A DNA stretch of 64,000 nt, from positions 62,001 to 126,000 of the forward strand of contig NZ_JBFEFL010000001.1 of assembly GCF_040717445.1 (NCBI RefSeq). Direction: 5' to 3'. The notes under the pieces are model-generated. The model searched no databases and had not been told where the DNA came from. It saw only the letters and a program-made list of their open reading frames with translations. Source of the DNA: Qipengyuania sp. JC766. GTDB taxonomy: Bacteria > Pseudomonadota > Alphaproteobacteria > Sphingomonadales > Sphingomonadaceae. Shown here one piece after another: positions 35,049 to 43,400 of this stretch (positions within the stretch are counted from its first letter, which is position 1; each line of letters starts with the position of its first letter). The position numbers and the translations under genes are program-made.

Positions 35049-36089
35049 TCAACGGGTAATCTCCTGGCCGTCGGGCAGGGTGGGCGGGGCATCGTCTTCC
35101 GCCGGCCATTCGGGCTCTTCCTCGCCGCGCGTCTTCCACAGGGAGTAGAGGACGCCCGCGGCGATCAGCGCGAAGGTCACGCCGAGGCTGACCCAGGCGG
35201 GGAATTTCTCGCCGTCCATGACGAAATCGGAAACGAAGATCTTGCTGCCGATAAAGACGAGCACTGCGGCCAGCGCGTATTTGAGGTAGTGGAACCGGTG
35301 GATCATCGCCGCCAGCGCGAAGTACAGCGCCCGCAGGCCCAGGATCGCGAAGATGTTGCTGGTGTAGACGATGAAGGTGTCGGTCGTGATCGCGAAGATG
35401 GCAGGCACGCTGTCCACTGCGAACACCAGGTCGGCAAGATTGATGACCACCAGTGCCAGCAGCAGCGGGGTCGCGGCGCGCACCATCCTGCCGGTCTTTT
35501 CGTCCTGCACCTTCACCAGGAATTTCTGGCCGTGCAGTTCGGGCGTGACCCGCATGTGGCGGCTGATCCATTTTACCGCCGGGTTGTTGCCGACGTCCAT
35601 CGGCTCGTCGCCCGCGAAAAACATCTTGATGCCGGTGAACACCAGGAAGGCGGCGAACAGGTAGAGGACCCAATACGCCTCGGCCAATAGGGCCGCGCCG
35701 CCCGCGATCATCAGGCCGCGCAGGACGATGACCGCGATGATGCCCCACAGAAGCGCGCGATACTGGTACTTCCGCGGGATCGCGAAATAGGTGAAGATCA
35801 GGCTGATGACGAAGACGTTGTCGATCGACAGCGCCTTCTCGATGAAGAAGCCGGTGAAGTACTGCATGCCCGACGTCTCGCCGCGCTCGAACCAGACCCA
35901 CACGCCGAAAAGCAGCGCCACGCCGATATAGAAGGCGGACAGCTTAAGGCTCTCCGCGATGCCGAGCTCACGGTCCTCCTTGTGGAGGACGCCGAGGTCG
36001 AAGGCGGTGAGGACGATGACGATGGTCAGGAACGCGGCCCAGAACCAGACCGGCGTGCCCAGCCAGTCCATCAGCAGGAAGTCAGGCAT
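35049..36089 (-). CDS. alx: TerC/Alx family membrane protein
   Basis: 346 residues with about nine membrane segments. Conserved acidic motifs of the family are present: TAFDLGVLHKE in TM1-2, FFIEKALSIDNVFVISLIF, and LVFAVDSVPAIFAITTD. E. coli Alx is a pH-induced manganese exporter, and TerC relatives handle metals or tellurite. The start overlaps the end of nhaA by eight bases, so expression is tied to the sodium/proton antiporter. I see no room for the long alx leader riboswitch known in enterics, so any regulation must act at the nhaA promoter. Acidic C-terminal tail (EEEPEWPAEDDA). Confidence 0.9.
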   Translation of the reverse strand: MPDFLLMDWLGTPVWFWAAFLTIVIVLTAFDLGVLHKEDRELGIAESLKLSAFYIGVALLFGVWVWFERGETSGMQYFTGFFIEKALSIDNVFVISLIFTYFAIPRKYQYRALLWGIIAVIVLRGLMIAGGAALLAEAYWVLYLFAAFLVFTGIKMFFAGDEPMDVGNNPAVKWISRHMRVTPELHGQKFLVKVQDEKTGRMVRAATPLLLALVVINLADLVFAVDSVPAIFAITTDTFIVYTSNIFAILGLRALYFALAAMIHRFHYLKYALAAVLVFIGSKIFVSDFVMDGEKFPAWVSLGVTFALIAAGVLYSLWKTRGEEEPEWPAEDDAPPTLPDGQEITR

Positions 36090-37284
36090 TCGATACTATT
36101 TCCCCGTTGCTTCGCGCGGTCCGCGGTGCGGTGGCCAGCACGCTCATCCCGATGAGTGCGGAAATCATGGATCCGGTCAGCACGCCGATCTTCACGGCAT
36201 CGATCCGGGCCGGGTCGGCAAAGGCAAGCCCGCCGATAAAAAGGCTCATGGTGAAGCCGATGCCGGCCAGGCAGGCGAGGCCGTAGATATGGCGCCAGGT
36301 GACGTCCGCCGGCATGCTGGCAAGGCCCGTCTTCGCCGCGATCCAGCATGCTCCGAAGACACCGGCCTGCTTGCCGATGACGAGGCCCGCCGCAATGCCG
36401 AGCGAAAGGGGCGAGAACAGCGCCGCAATCCCGGCCCCTACGAAGGATACGCCTGCATTCGCGAAGGCGAAGACCGGCAGGATCAGGAAGGCGACCCACG
36501 GATGCAGCGCATGTTCCAGCCGCGCCAGCGGCCGCTCGTCACCCGTGGCGATCGGCACGAACATGGCAGTCGCCACGCCTGCCAGCGTCGCATGGACGCC
36601 GGACTTGAGAACGCAGATCCACAGGATCGCTCCGAGGATGAAATAGGGGATGGTACGCGCCACGCCGGCCCGATTTAGCAGCAGCATGCCCGCCGCGGGA
36701 ACCAGCGCGAGGGCGAGAGCGCCCAGATTCATGTTCTCGGTGTAGAACAGCGCGATGATGGCGATCGCCCCGATATCGTCGATGATCGCGACCGCCAGCA
36801 GCAGGGCCTTCAGCGCGACGGGTACACGGCTGCCCAGCAGAGCGAGCAGGCCGAGCGCGAAGGCGATGTCGGTCGCGGCGGGAATGGCCCAACCGCGGAT
36901 GTTCTCCGGCGAACCGGTATTGATGGCGACGAAGACCAGCGCGGGAATCGCCATGCCGCCGATCGCGGCGTAAACGGGCAGCGCGGCCTGCTTCCAGGTC
37001 CGAAGCTGCCCGGTCACGACCTCGCGCTTCACTTCCAGGCCGATGAGGAAGAAAAACAGGGCCATCAGCCCGTCGTTGATCCACAGCAGCAGGGGCTTGT
37101 CGATCGAGACGAGATCGCCGGCGGAGAAGATGACCGGCGTGGCGAGAAGGCTCTGATACGGTGCCAGCAGCGCGGAATTGGCGATCACGAGCGCGATCGC
37201 GGCGGCCACGATCAGCACGATGCCGCCTGCGCTCTCGCTGGCGATGAAGGCGCGAAGGCGCTGTGTGGGTGAAAGTTTGGTCAT
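36082..37284 (-). CDS. nhaA: Na+/H+ antiporter NhaA
   Basis: 400 residues, normal length. The ion-binding aspartate pair is Asp169-Asp170 in AIIDDIGAI, equivalent to Asp163/164 of E. coli NhaA. Other hallmarks are FFFLIGLEVKREVVTGQL, PAATDIAFALGLLALLG and the C-terminal GIGFTMSLFIGGLAF. It expels sodium in exchange for protons at alkaline pH. First gene of nhaA-alx-NTF2-DUF2490. The 69 bases upstream contain a G-rich stretch but no clear promoter that I can name. Confidence 0.95.
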   Translation of the reverse strand: MTKLSPTQRLRAFIASESAGGIVLIVAAAIALVIANSALLAPYQSLLATPVIFSAGDLVSIDKPLLLWINDGLMALFFFLIGLEVKREVVTGQLRTWKQAALPVYAAIGGMAIPALVFVAINTGSPENIRGWAIPAATDIAFALGLLALLGSRVPVALKALLLAVAIIDDIGAIAIIALFYTENMNLGALALALVPAAGMLLLNRAGVARTIPYFILGAILWICVLKSGVHATLAGVATAMFVPIATGDERPLARLEHALHPWVAFLILPVFAFANAGVSFVGAGIAALFSPLSLGIAAGLVIGKQAGVFGACWIAAKTGLASMPADVTWRHIYGLACLAGIGFTMSLFIGGLAFADPARIDAVKIGVLTGSMISALIGMSVLATAPRTARSNGEIVSNA

Positions 37285-37353
37285 GAGGAAAAGGGGCGAC
37301 GGTCCGTACGAGGTCGGGGGGGGAGGGGCAGTCCGGACCGCCGCCCAGTCGGC

Positions 37354-37569
37354 TCAGTTCGCCATGCCGCGTCCGCGGGGTTCTCGCCGGAGAGTAGCGA
37401 TCTGGTCTTTCAGACGCAGGCGAAGGCGTTTGAGCGACTTCAGGTCCTCACGCGCACCGGCCGCCTTGGTCGTGTCAATTAGCCGGTTGAGGGCACGGTG
37501 TTCCCGCACGAGCTTGCGCAGGTAAGGAATTGTCGTGTCGTTTCCTGAAGGTTTGGTCGTGTCGGCCAT
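37354..37569 (-). CDS. DUF465 (YdcH-like) small protein
   Basis: 71 residues from the ATG at 37569, which has GGAGAG upstream; an ATG at 37581 is in frame but lacks a site. It is a short, highly charged helical hairpin, with VREHRALNRLIDTT and then LKSLKRLRLRLKDQIATLRR, the DUF465 pattern of an acidic/basic helix followed by a K-x-K-L-x-x-K-D-x-I motif. Function of the family is not established. It diverges from the OxyR-like gene and may share control with it. Confidence 0.8.
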   Translation of the reverse strand: MADTTKPSGNDTTIPYLRKLVREHRALNRLIDTTKAAGAREDLKSLKRLRLRLKDQIATLRREPRGRGMAN

Positions 37570-37612
37570 CTCGCTCTCCATTGTCCGATGGGATGGAGAT
37601 CGGCATTCGGCC

Positions 37613-37651
37613 TTCGATAATCCAATCAGTAAGCTTGCCAATTTTCGATAA
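37613..37651. promoter_or_regulatory. Direct repeat TTCGATAA spaced 31 bases
   Basis: TTCGATAA occurs at 37613-37620 and 37644-37651, exactly 31 bases apart, about three helical turns, in the gap between the DUF465 gene and the LysR-type gene. Spacing on one DNA face over an extended region suits a tetrameric LysR-type regulator. Confidence 0.45.
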
Positions 37652-37668
37652 GTATTTCTAATGACGCA

Positions 37669-38565
37669 ATGGTGACGCTCAAACAGCTCGGAATGTTCGT
37701 GCGGCTCGCCGAGACGGGCAATATGGGGGAGGCCGCGACTGCGCTGAACCTGACCCAGCCGGCGTTGAGCCAGCAATTGCGCAAGCTCGAGGATCGGCTG
37801 GGCCTAAGGCTGTTCGAGCGTGTGCCGAAGGGCCTGCAACTCACGCCGAGCGGGCGCGAATTGCTGGCCGGTGCGCGCGCGGTGCTGAGCGCGGTGCACG
37901 ATTTCGAGGAAGCGGCGGACCGCCTCGCCGCGCGGCCCGCGGGTGCCATCCGTTTCGGCGTCACCCCGACGCTTGGCCCCTACCTCATGCCGCGCGTCAT
38001 CAGGCGCCTGCACCAACGCTATCCGGAACTGCGGATCTTCATGCGCGAGGGGATCCCAGCGATCCACCAGGCCGAACTGGCCGCAGGGGAGTTGGACATG
38101 GTGCTGTCTCCCATGCCGATTGTCGGTCGGGGGCTGCATGTCGAACCCCTGTTTCGCGAACCGCTGCGGATCGTGGCGCCGCCGGACGATCCGCTGCTCT
38201 CGCGCGAGCGCCTGACCCGGGCCGATTTTGCCGGACGCACTTTTCTGACGCTGGATCACCGGCACCATTACCATCGCCAGATCGTCGAAATCTGCGAGGA
38301 CCTGCAGGCGAGCGTGCTGGCCGACTACGAGGGCACGAGCCTCGACGCGCTGCAGCAGATGGTGGGATCGGGCGTGGGGCTCGCGATCCTTCCGCGGCTC
38401 TACATCCGGTCGGGGGCGGGCGGGCTCGACGTGGTACGCATCGCGGAGCCGGAGGGCTGGGCGCATTATCGCAGTATCGCGGCCGTCTGGCGCACCGGCG
38501 CCGCTTATGCCGACCTTTATGCCGAAGTTGCGCAGGTTATCGCGCAGGAAGGGCGGACGGACTAG
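37669..38565 (+). CDS. LysR-type regulator, OxyR-like, lacking the peroxidatic Cys
   Basis: 298 residues. N-terminal winged HTH (TLKQLGMFVRLAETGNMGEA, TLTQPALSQQLRKLEDRLG-type helix pair) and a two-lobed effector domain. The effector domain follows OxyR closely: TSLDALQQMVGSGVGLAILP matches the OxyR block, and Cys209 aligns with OxyR Cys208. The peroxide-reactive Cys199 position is His200 (RHHYHRQ), so disulfide sensing as in E. coli OxyR cannot occur. It may sense another signal or a metal through the histidine cluster. Divergent from the DUF465 gene; no catalase or peroxidase gene is nearby. OxyR is the best relative, but function as a peroxide sensor is doubtful. Confidence 0.88.
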   Translation: MVTLKQLGMFVRLAETGNMGEAATALNLTQPALSQQLRKLEDRLGLRLFERVPKGLQLTPSGRELLAGARAVLSAVHDFEEAADRLAARPAGAIRFGVTPTLGPYLMPRVIRRLHQRYPELRIFMREGIPAIHQAELAAGELDMVLSPMPIVGRGLHVEPLFREPLRIVAPPDDPLLSRERLTRADFAGRTFLTLDHRHHYHRQIVEICEDLQASVLADYEGTSLDALQQMVGSGVGLAILPRLYIRSGAGGLDVVRIAEPEGWAHYRSIAAVWRTGAAYADLYAEVAQVIAQEGRTD

Positions 38566-38604
38566 CGACTGGCTGGCGCGATCGCATAGGAAATTTCCTG
38601 TGGG

Positions 38605-39444
38605 CTACCGGCTCTCGCAATACGCGTTTTCCGGTCCGACGCCCGCGCCATCCGGATCGGTCTCGTCCGATATTCGACCGCCACGCACAGGTTCCAGGTT
38701 GAGGTAGCCGTCGTCGAACTCCGCGATCTGCGTCAACCTGGTCCGATCGAGGATTTGCAAACGCTGCGCCCGCAGTTCGATCAGCCCGTCCGCGCGAAGA
38801 TCCTGCAATGTGCGATTTACGTGGACGACCGACATGCCGAGAATGGACGCGAGCTGTTCCTGCGTGATGGGGAAGAAGTGTCCGCGCCGCGATGCGGCCG
38901 CCAGCTTGTCCAGCCGCGCCGCCATCTCGCAGAAGAAATGCGCCATCCGGTTGCGCGCGCATCGCTGGCCCAGCCGGGCGGCGCTCTCGCTCATGGAGAA
39001 TTTTTCGATGGCGAGCACCGCGCCGAAGGCGCGACAAACCGGCGGACTGCTCTGGGCCATTTCCCGCAACTTGCTTCGGTCGAGCCGGACGATGGTGCAA
39101 TCGGTGATGGTGGCGAGACCGAAGCGCGCACGGTCCAGGTAAAGCCGGTCGGCGTCCAGTATCTCGCCGGGTAGGTTGACCGCCACGATCTGGCGCCAGC
39201 CATTGGGCCCGGTCAGGTAACGAACGGCCCAGCCATGCGTCAGCACGTGCAGCCAGCCGTCATTGTCGTCTTCGGGCAGGAAGTCCGTCTTGGCCGGAAA
39301 TTCCAGCGGTTCGTCGGCCGCAACGCGCAGCGCCTCGCGTTCTTCGCGATCCAGCGCAGCCAGCCATCCATCCGGATCGTCGAACATCATGTCCCACCCA
39401 CGCGAATAGCCGGCGTGCGAGGGGGTGCCCCTCACGCTTCCCAT
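38605..39444 (-). CDS. Crp/Fnr family transcriptional regulator
   Basis: 279 residues from the ATG at 39444 (GGTGGAGCAG upstream); an ATG pair at 39390/39387 is an alternative that would drop an unusual N-terminal tail. The cyclic-nucleotide-type beta roll runs about residues 45-130 (EDDNDGWLHVLTHGWAVRYL; INLPGEILD-like VNLPGEILDADR). A dimerisation helix follows, then the HTH ITQEQLASILGMSVVHVNRT. No N-terminal cysteine cluster, so it is not an oxygen-sensing Fnr. The C-terminal about 30-residue extension is acidic. Divergent from a second Crp/Fnr gene across an inverted repeat. Confidence 0.86.
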   Translation of the reverse strand: MGSVRGTPSHAGYSRGWDMMFDDPDGWLAALDREEREALRVAADEPLEFPAKTDFLPEDDNDGWLHVLTHGWAVRYLTGPNGWRQIVAVNLPGEILDADRLYLDRARFGLATITDCTIVRLDRSKLREMAQSSPPVCRAFGAVLAIEKFSMSESAARLGQRCARNRMAHFFCEMAARLDKLAAASRRGHFFPITQEQLASILGMSVVHVNRTLQDLRADGLIELRAQRLQILDRTRLTQIAEFDDGYLNLEPVRGGRISDETDPDGAGVGPENAYCESR

Positions 39445-39460
39445 AAATCTGCTCCACCTT

Positions 39461-39486
39461 GTGACTTGCAGAGTTTTTCAAGTCAC
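39461..39486. promoter_or_regulatory. Perfect inverted repeat between two Crp/Fnr genes
   Basis: GTGACTTG (39461-39468) and CAAGTCAC (39479-39486) are perfect 8-base inverted arms around a 10-base spacer. The outer TGTGA/TCAC halves resemble Crp-type half-sites but are further apart than the standard TGTGA-N6-TCACA. It begins 17 bases before the minus-strand start codon, suggesting autoregulation by one of the neighbours. Confidence 0.5.
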
Positions 39487-39665
39487 CGGCCACCCTAGTT
39501 CCAGGATGGCTCTGGCGGCGGAAGGTACGCCACCGGACGTTGGGCGGATACATGTCTTATGTTTACCGGAGAGGCCGGCGTCCGTAGGCGGGTCGGACCT
39601 AGGAGGAGCGATCCCGCCTCTGGTCGCCATCGTCCGATCGCACTTCTCGCGCGACAGGAGGTCGC

Positions 39666-40385
39666 ATGTCCGATCCGATCGTTACCGACACACGCAACAT
39701 CTTGTTGCAGTCTCTAAATCCGACCGCACGTGATGCGCTGCTCCATCTTGCGACGCGACACCAGCTGAACCGTCATCAGGTGCTCGCGTCGCCCGGAGAA
39801 TGCCTGGACGCCGTCTGGTTTCCTGAAACGGCCATCGGATCCATTATCGCCGAAACGACCGATGGGCAGCGGATCGAGGCCGGCCTGGTCGGACGCGACG
39901 GCTTCCTGCCCGTCCAGTTCGCACTCAGCGATACCCAGATTGCGCATCTGACGGTGGTCCAGATCCCGGGCATCGCACTGTCTATCGCAGCCGACCCGCT
40001 GCGCGGTCTCATGAAGAAGTGCCCGGACCTGCGCGAAGCCCTGCTGTCCTTCGCGCATGTCCATTCCTTCCAGACCGCGCAGACCGCGCTGTGCAATGCC
40101 GCATACCGCGTCGAGCAGCGCCTCGCCCGCTGGCTCCTGATGTGCCACGACCGGGTGGACTGGAACGAATTGCCGCTGGTTCACGAATTCATTTCGGTCA
40201 TGCTCGGCGTGCGCCGGGCCAGCGTGACGGACGCGCTGCACGTGCTCGAGGAACGGCAGCTCGTCATATCCGAGCGGGGCTGCATCGTGATCCGCGACCG
40301 TGCGGCGCTCGAGGATTTCGCCGGACCGAGCTACGGCGAGCCGGAAAAGCTGTATCGAAAGCTGTTCGGCCAGGCGCTCGCCTGA
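39666..40385 (+). CDS. Crp/Fnr family transcriptional regulator
   Basis: 239 residues; RBS ACAGGAGG precedes the ATG. The beta-roll sensor is about residues 20-110 (HQVLASPGECLDAVWFPETA; GLVGRDGFLPVQFAL), followed by the long dimer helix and the HTH HEFISVMLGVRRASVTDALH then a wing (ISERGCIVIRD). No Fe-S cysteine pattern and no clear cAMP-binding arginine-serine pair, so the effector is unknown. It lies upstream of, and in the same direction as, the 5-oxoprolinase operon, and could regulate it. Similar small Crp-type proteins are common in sphingomonads and many may act without ligand. Confidence 0.86.
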   Translation: MSDPIVTDTRNILLQSLNPTARDALLHLATRHQLNRHQVLASPGECLDAVWFPETAIGSIIAETTDGQRIEAGLVGRDGFLPVQFALSDTQIAHLTVVQIPGIALSIAADPLRGLMKKCPDLREALLSFAHVHSFQTAQTALCNAAYRVEQRLARWLLMCHDRVDWNELPLVHEFISVMLGVRRASVTDALHVLEERQLVISERGCIVIRDRAALEDFAGPSYGEPEKLYRKLFGQALA

Positions 40386-40433
40386 CCGGCGCTTCGCGGG
40401 TGGCGCATCGACGGCGCCTGTGCGACACCGCCC

Positions 40434-40452
40434 GCCTACGGCAAACGTAGGC
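40434..40452 (+). promoter_or_regulatory. Hairpin upstream of the oxoprolinase gene
   Basis: GCCTACG and CGTAGGC form a perfect 7-base-pair stem with a GCAAA loop, 20 bases before the TTG start codon and just before its GAGGGAAGGA site. No T run follows. It may be an operator, or a leader structure influencing translation. Confidence 0.35.
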
Positions 40453-40472
40453 GACTGAGGGAAGGAATATTC

Positions 40473-43400
40473 TTGGCGGACACTAAGGCAGGATGGCGGT
40501 TCGCGATCGACCGGGGAGGAACCTTCACCGACGTGGTGGCGACGACCCCTGCCGGACAACTGGTGACGGACAAGCTGCTGTCCGAGAACCCGGCGCACTA
40601 CGACGACGCGGCGACCGAGTCCGTCCGCCGCCTCATGGACCGGCATGGCGAGGGCCCCATTGCCGAAATGCGTATCGGGACCACCGTCGCCACGAACGCC
40701 CTTCTGGAGCGCAAGGGGGAGCGCCTCGCGCTCGCCATCACGAAAGGCTTTGCCGATGCCCTGCGCATAGGCACTCAGGCGCGCCCGGACATATTCGCCC
40801 GCCATATCGTCCTGCCCGAACAATTGCCTGAGCGGGTGGTCGAGATCGACGAGAGGATCGGGGCGGACGGAAACGTGCTGCGGGATCTCGATACCGCTGC
40901 GGCGCGGCAGACGTTCGCGGCGCTGCGCGAGGACGGCTACGATTCCATCGCCATAGTCCTGATGCATGGCTGGAAATACCGTCAGCACGAAGAAACCCTC
41001 GCGCGCCTGGCGAAGGAAGCTGGCTTCGCGCAGGTCAGCGTAAGCCACGAGGTCGCGCCGTTGATCCGGCTGGTGCCGCGCGGCGATACCACCGCGGTGG
41101 ACGCCTATCTCTCGCCGGTGCTCGATCGCTATGTCGAGGGGTTGCGACGCAGCCTGCCCGCCACCGGCAATCTGCGCTTCATGCAGTCCAATGGTGGGCT
41201 GGCGGAAGTCGGCGCTTTCCGCGGCAAGGATGCGATCCTGTCCGGGCCGGCCGGAGGCGTCGTGGGGATGGTCGCCACCGGGGCCGAACTGGGCCATAGC
41301 AGGCTGATCGGGTTCGACATGGGCGGGACCAGCACGGATGTCGCGCATTACGCCGGCGAATACGAACTGACGGGCGACAGCGTGGTTGCTGGCGTGCGCG
41401 TGGCCGCGCCCATGATGCAGATCCACACCGTTGCGGCGGGCGGGGGGTCCATCTGCAGTTTCGACGGCGCGCGCTTCCGCGTCGGACCGGAAAGCGCCGG
41501 GGCGCATCCCGGGCCGGCCTGCTATCGCAATGGCGGTCCGCTGACGGTGACCGACTGCAATCTCGTCCTCGGACGGATCGATCCGGCCTTTTTCCCGCAT
41601 GTCTTCGGCCCGGACGGCGATCAGCCGCTCGATCCCGCCGCCGCCCGCGCTCGGCTGGAAGAGGTGGCGGCGCAGCTGCCCGAGCCGCAGGATCTGGAAG
41701 ATATCGCAAGAGGCTTTCTCGCCATTGCCGTCGACGGAATGGCGAACGCCATCCGCAAGATCAGCGTGGCGCGCGGGCATGATGTGACCCGCTACGCCCT
41801 GGCCTGTTTCGGGGGTGCGGGCGGCCAGCACGCCTGCATGGTCGCGGACGAGCTGGGGATCGAGACGGTGCTGGTCCATCCGCTTGCCGGGATGCTCTCC
41901 GCCTACGGAATCGGTCTGGCACCGGTAAAGGCGATCCACGAAGTAAGCATCGTGCGCCCGCTGGAGGACGATTTCGAAAGCGATCTGGCGGCGCTGGAGG
42001 AAACCGCGCGGGCTGCGCTCGTCGAACAGGGGATCGCGCCCGATGCGGTATGCACCGAGGCGAGCGCCCGCCTGCGTTTTTCCGGCAGCGACAGCGTGCT
42101 GAGCATTGCGTGCGAAGACCATGCGGAAATGGACGAGGCGTTCCGCCTGCTCCATCGCCGGCGCTTCGGCTACTCCGATGCGGAAGCCGCGATCATCGTC
42201 GAAGCGCTGAGCGTGGAAGCGAGCGGCCACTCGGGCGGTCTGGCCCGCGCCGCGGTCGAGCCGGACGCAACCGGGGGAGAAGCCAGCGGCGACTGGCCGA
42301 CCTACGGACGGGCCGCGCTGGCGGACGGAGACGGCGTCGAAGGCCCGGCGCTGGTCATCGATCCCGGCTCCACCACCGTCGTGGAACCGGGATGGCGTGC
42401 GCGGCTTGCGGACGAGGGCAGCCTGGTGCTGGCTCGCGAGACGCAGCTGGTGCGCGACCGCGCGGCGGGGACCGATATCGACCCCGTACGGCTGGAGATC
42501 TTCAACAACCTGTTCATGGCGATCGCCGAGGAAATGGGAGTCGTGCTCCAGTCCACGGCGACGTCGGTCAATATCAAGGAGCGGCTCGATTTCTCCTGCG
42601 CCCTGTTCGATCGGGCCGGATCGCTGATCGCGAACGCCCCGCACATTCCGGTCCATCTGGGGTCGATGGGCGACAGTATCGCGCGGGTGATCGAAGTGCG
42701 CGGGCAAGGCCGCGACGGGCGCGGGTTCCGGCGCGGCGATGCCTACGTCCTGAACGACCCGTTCCGGGGCGGGACCCACCTGCCGGACATCACCGTGATC
42801 GTGCCGGTGTTCTACGACGAAGAGGCGGACGAGCCCGATGCCTTCGTCGCGGCGCGCGGCCACCACGCCGATATCGGCGGCATCGCGCCCGGCTCCATGC
42901 CGCCCGAAAGCCGGACCATCGAGGAGGAGGGCGTTATGATCGACAACCTCCTGATGGTGGATGAAGGCGAATTCCGCGACGGTGCAGTCAGGGCGGCGCT
43001 GGCGGACGCAAGGCATCCCGCCCGTAATCCCGACCGCAACCTGTCCGACCTGCGCGCGCAGCTGGCCGCCTGCACGCGCGGCGTGGAGCTGCTGCAGGCG
43101 GCGGCACGCGATCAAGGAGGGGATGTCGTCGCGGCCTATATGGACCATGTCCTCGCCAATGCGGAAGAAAGCGTGCGCGCCCTGCTCGGGCGGCTGGACG
43201 ACGGCGAGTTCTCCTACGCGATGGACAATGGGGGGGAGGTGAAGGTCGCCGTCCGGATCGACGACGGGACGCGATCCGCGGTGTTCGATTTTTCCGGGAC
43301 GAGCGAACAGCAGGCCGGCAATTTCAACGCCCCCCGCTCGATAACGCGGGCCGCGGCGTTGTATGTCCTGCGAACCCTCATCGACGATGCGATCCCGATG

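Noticed and set aside
35049-36089. alx leader riboswitch (pH- or manganese-responsive)
   Set aside because: The gene starts inside nhaA with no intergenic leader, so the structure known from enteric alx cannot be present.
37285-37353. G-rich run upstream of nhaA as a possible structured leader
   Set aside because: Only a short GC-rich stretch with a small inverted TCCGGA; no riboswitch-like architecture could be built.
39425-39733. A 102-codon open frame between the two Crp/Fnr genes
   Set aside because: No family resemblance, overlaps the inverted repeat and the next gene's start in another frame.
39714-43148. A 1144-codon open frame on the minus strand
   Set aside because: Antisense to the Crp/Fnr and 5-oxoprolinase genes, which have clear family motifs; the frame is Arg/His-rich and without recognisable domains, typical of GC-rich shadows.
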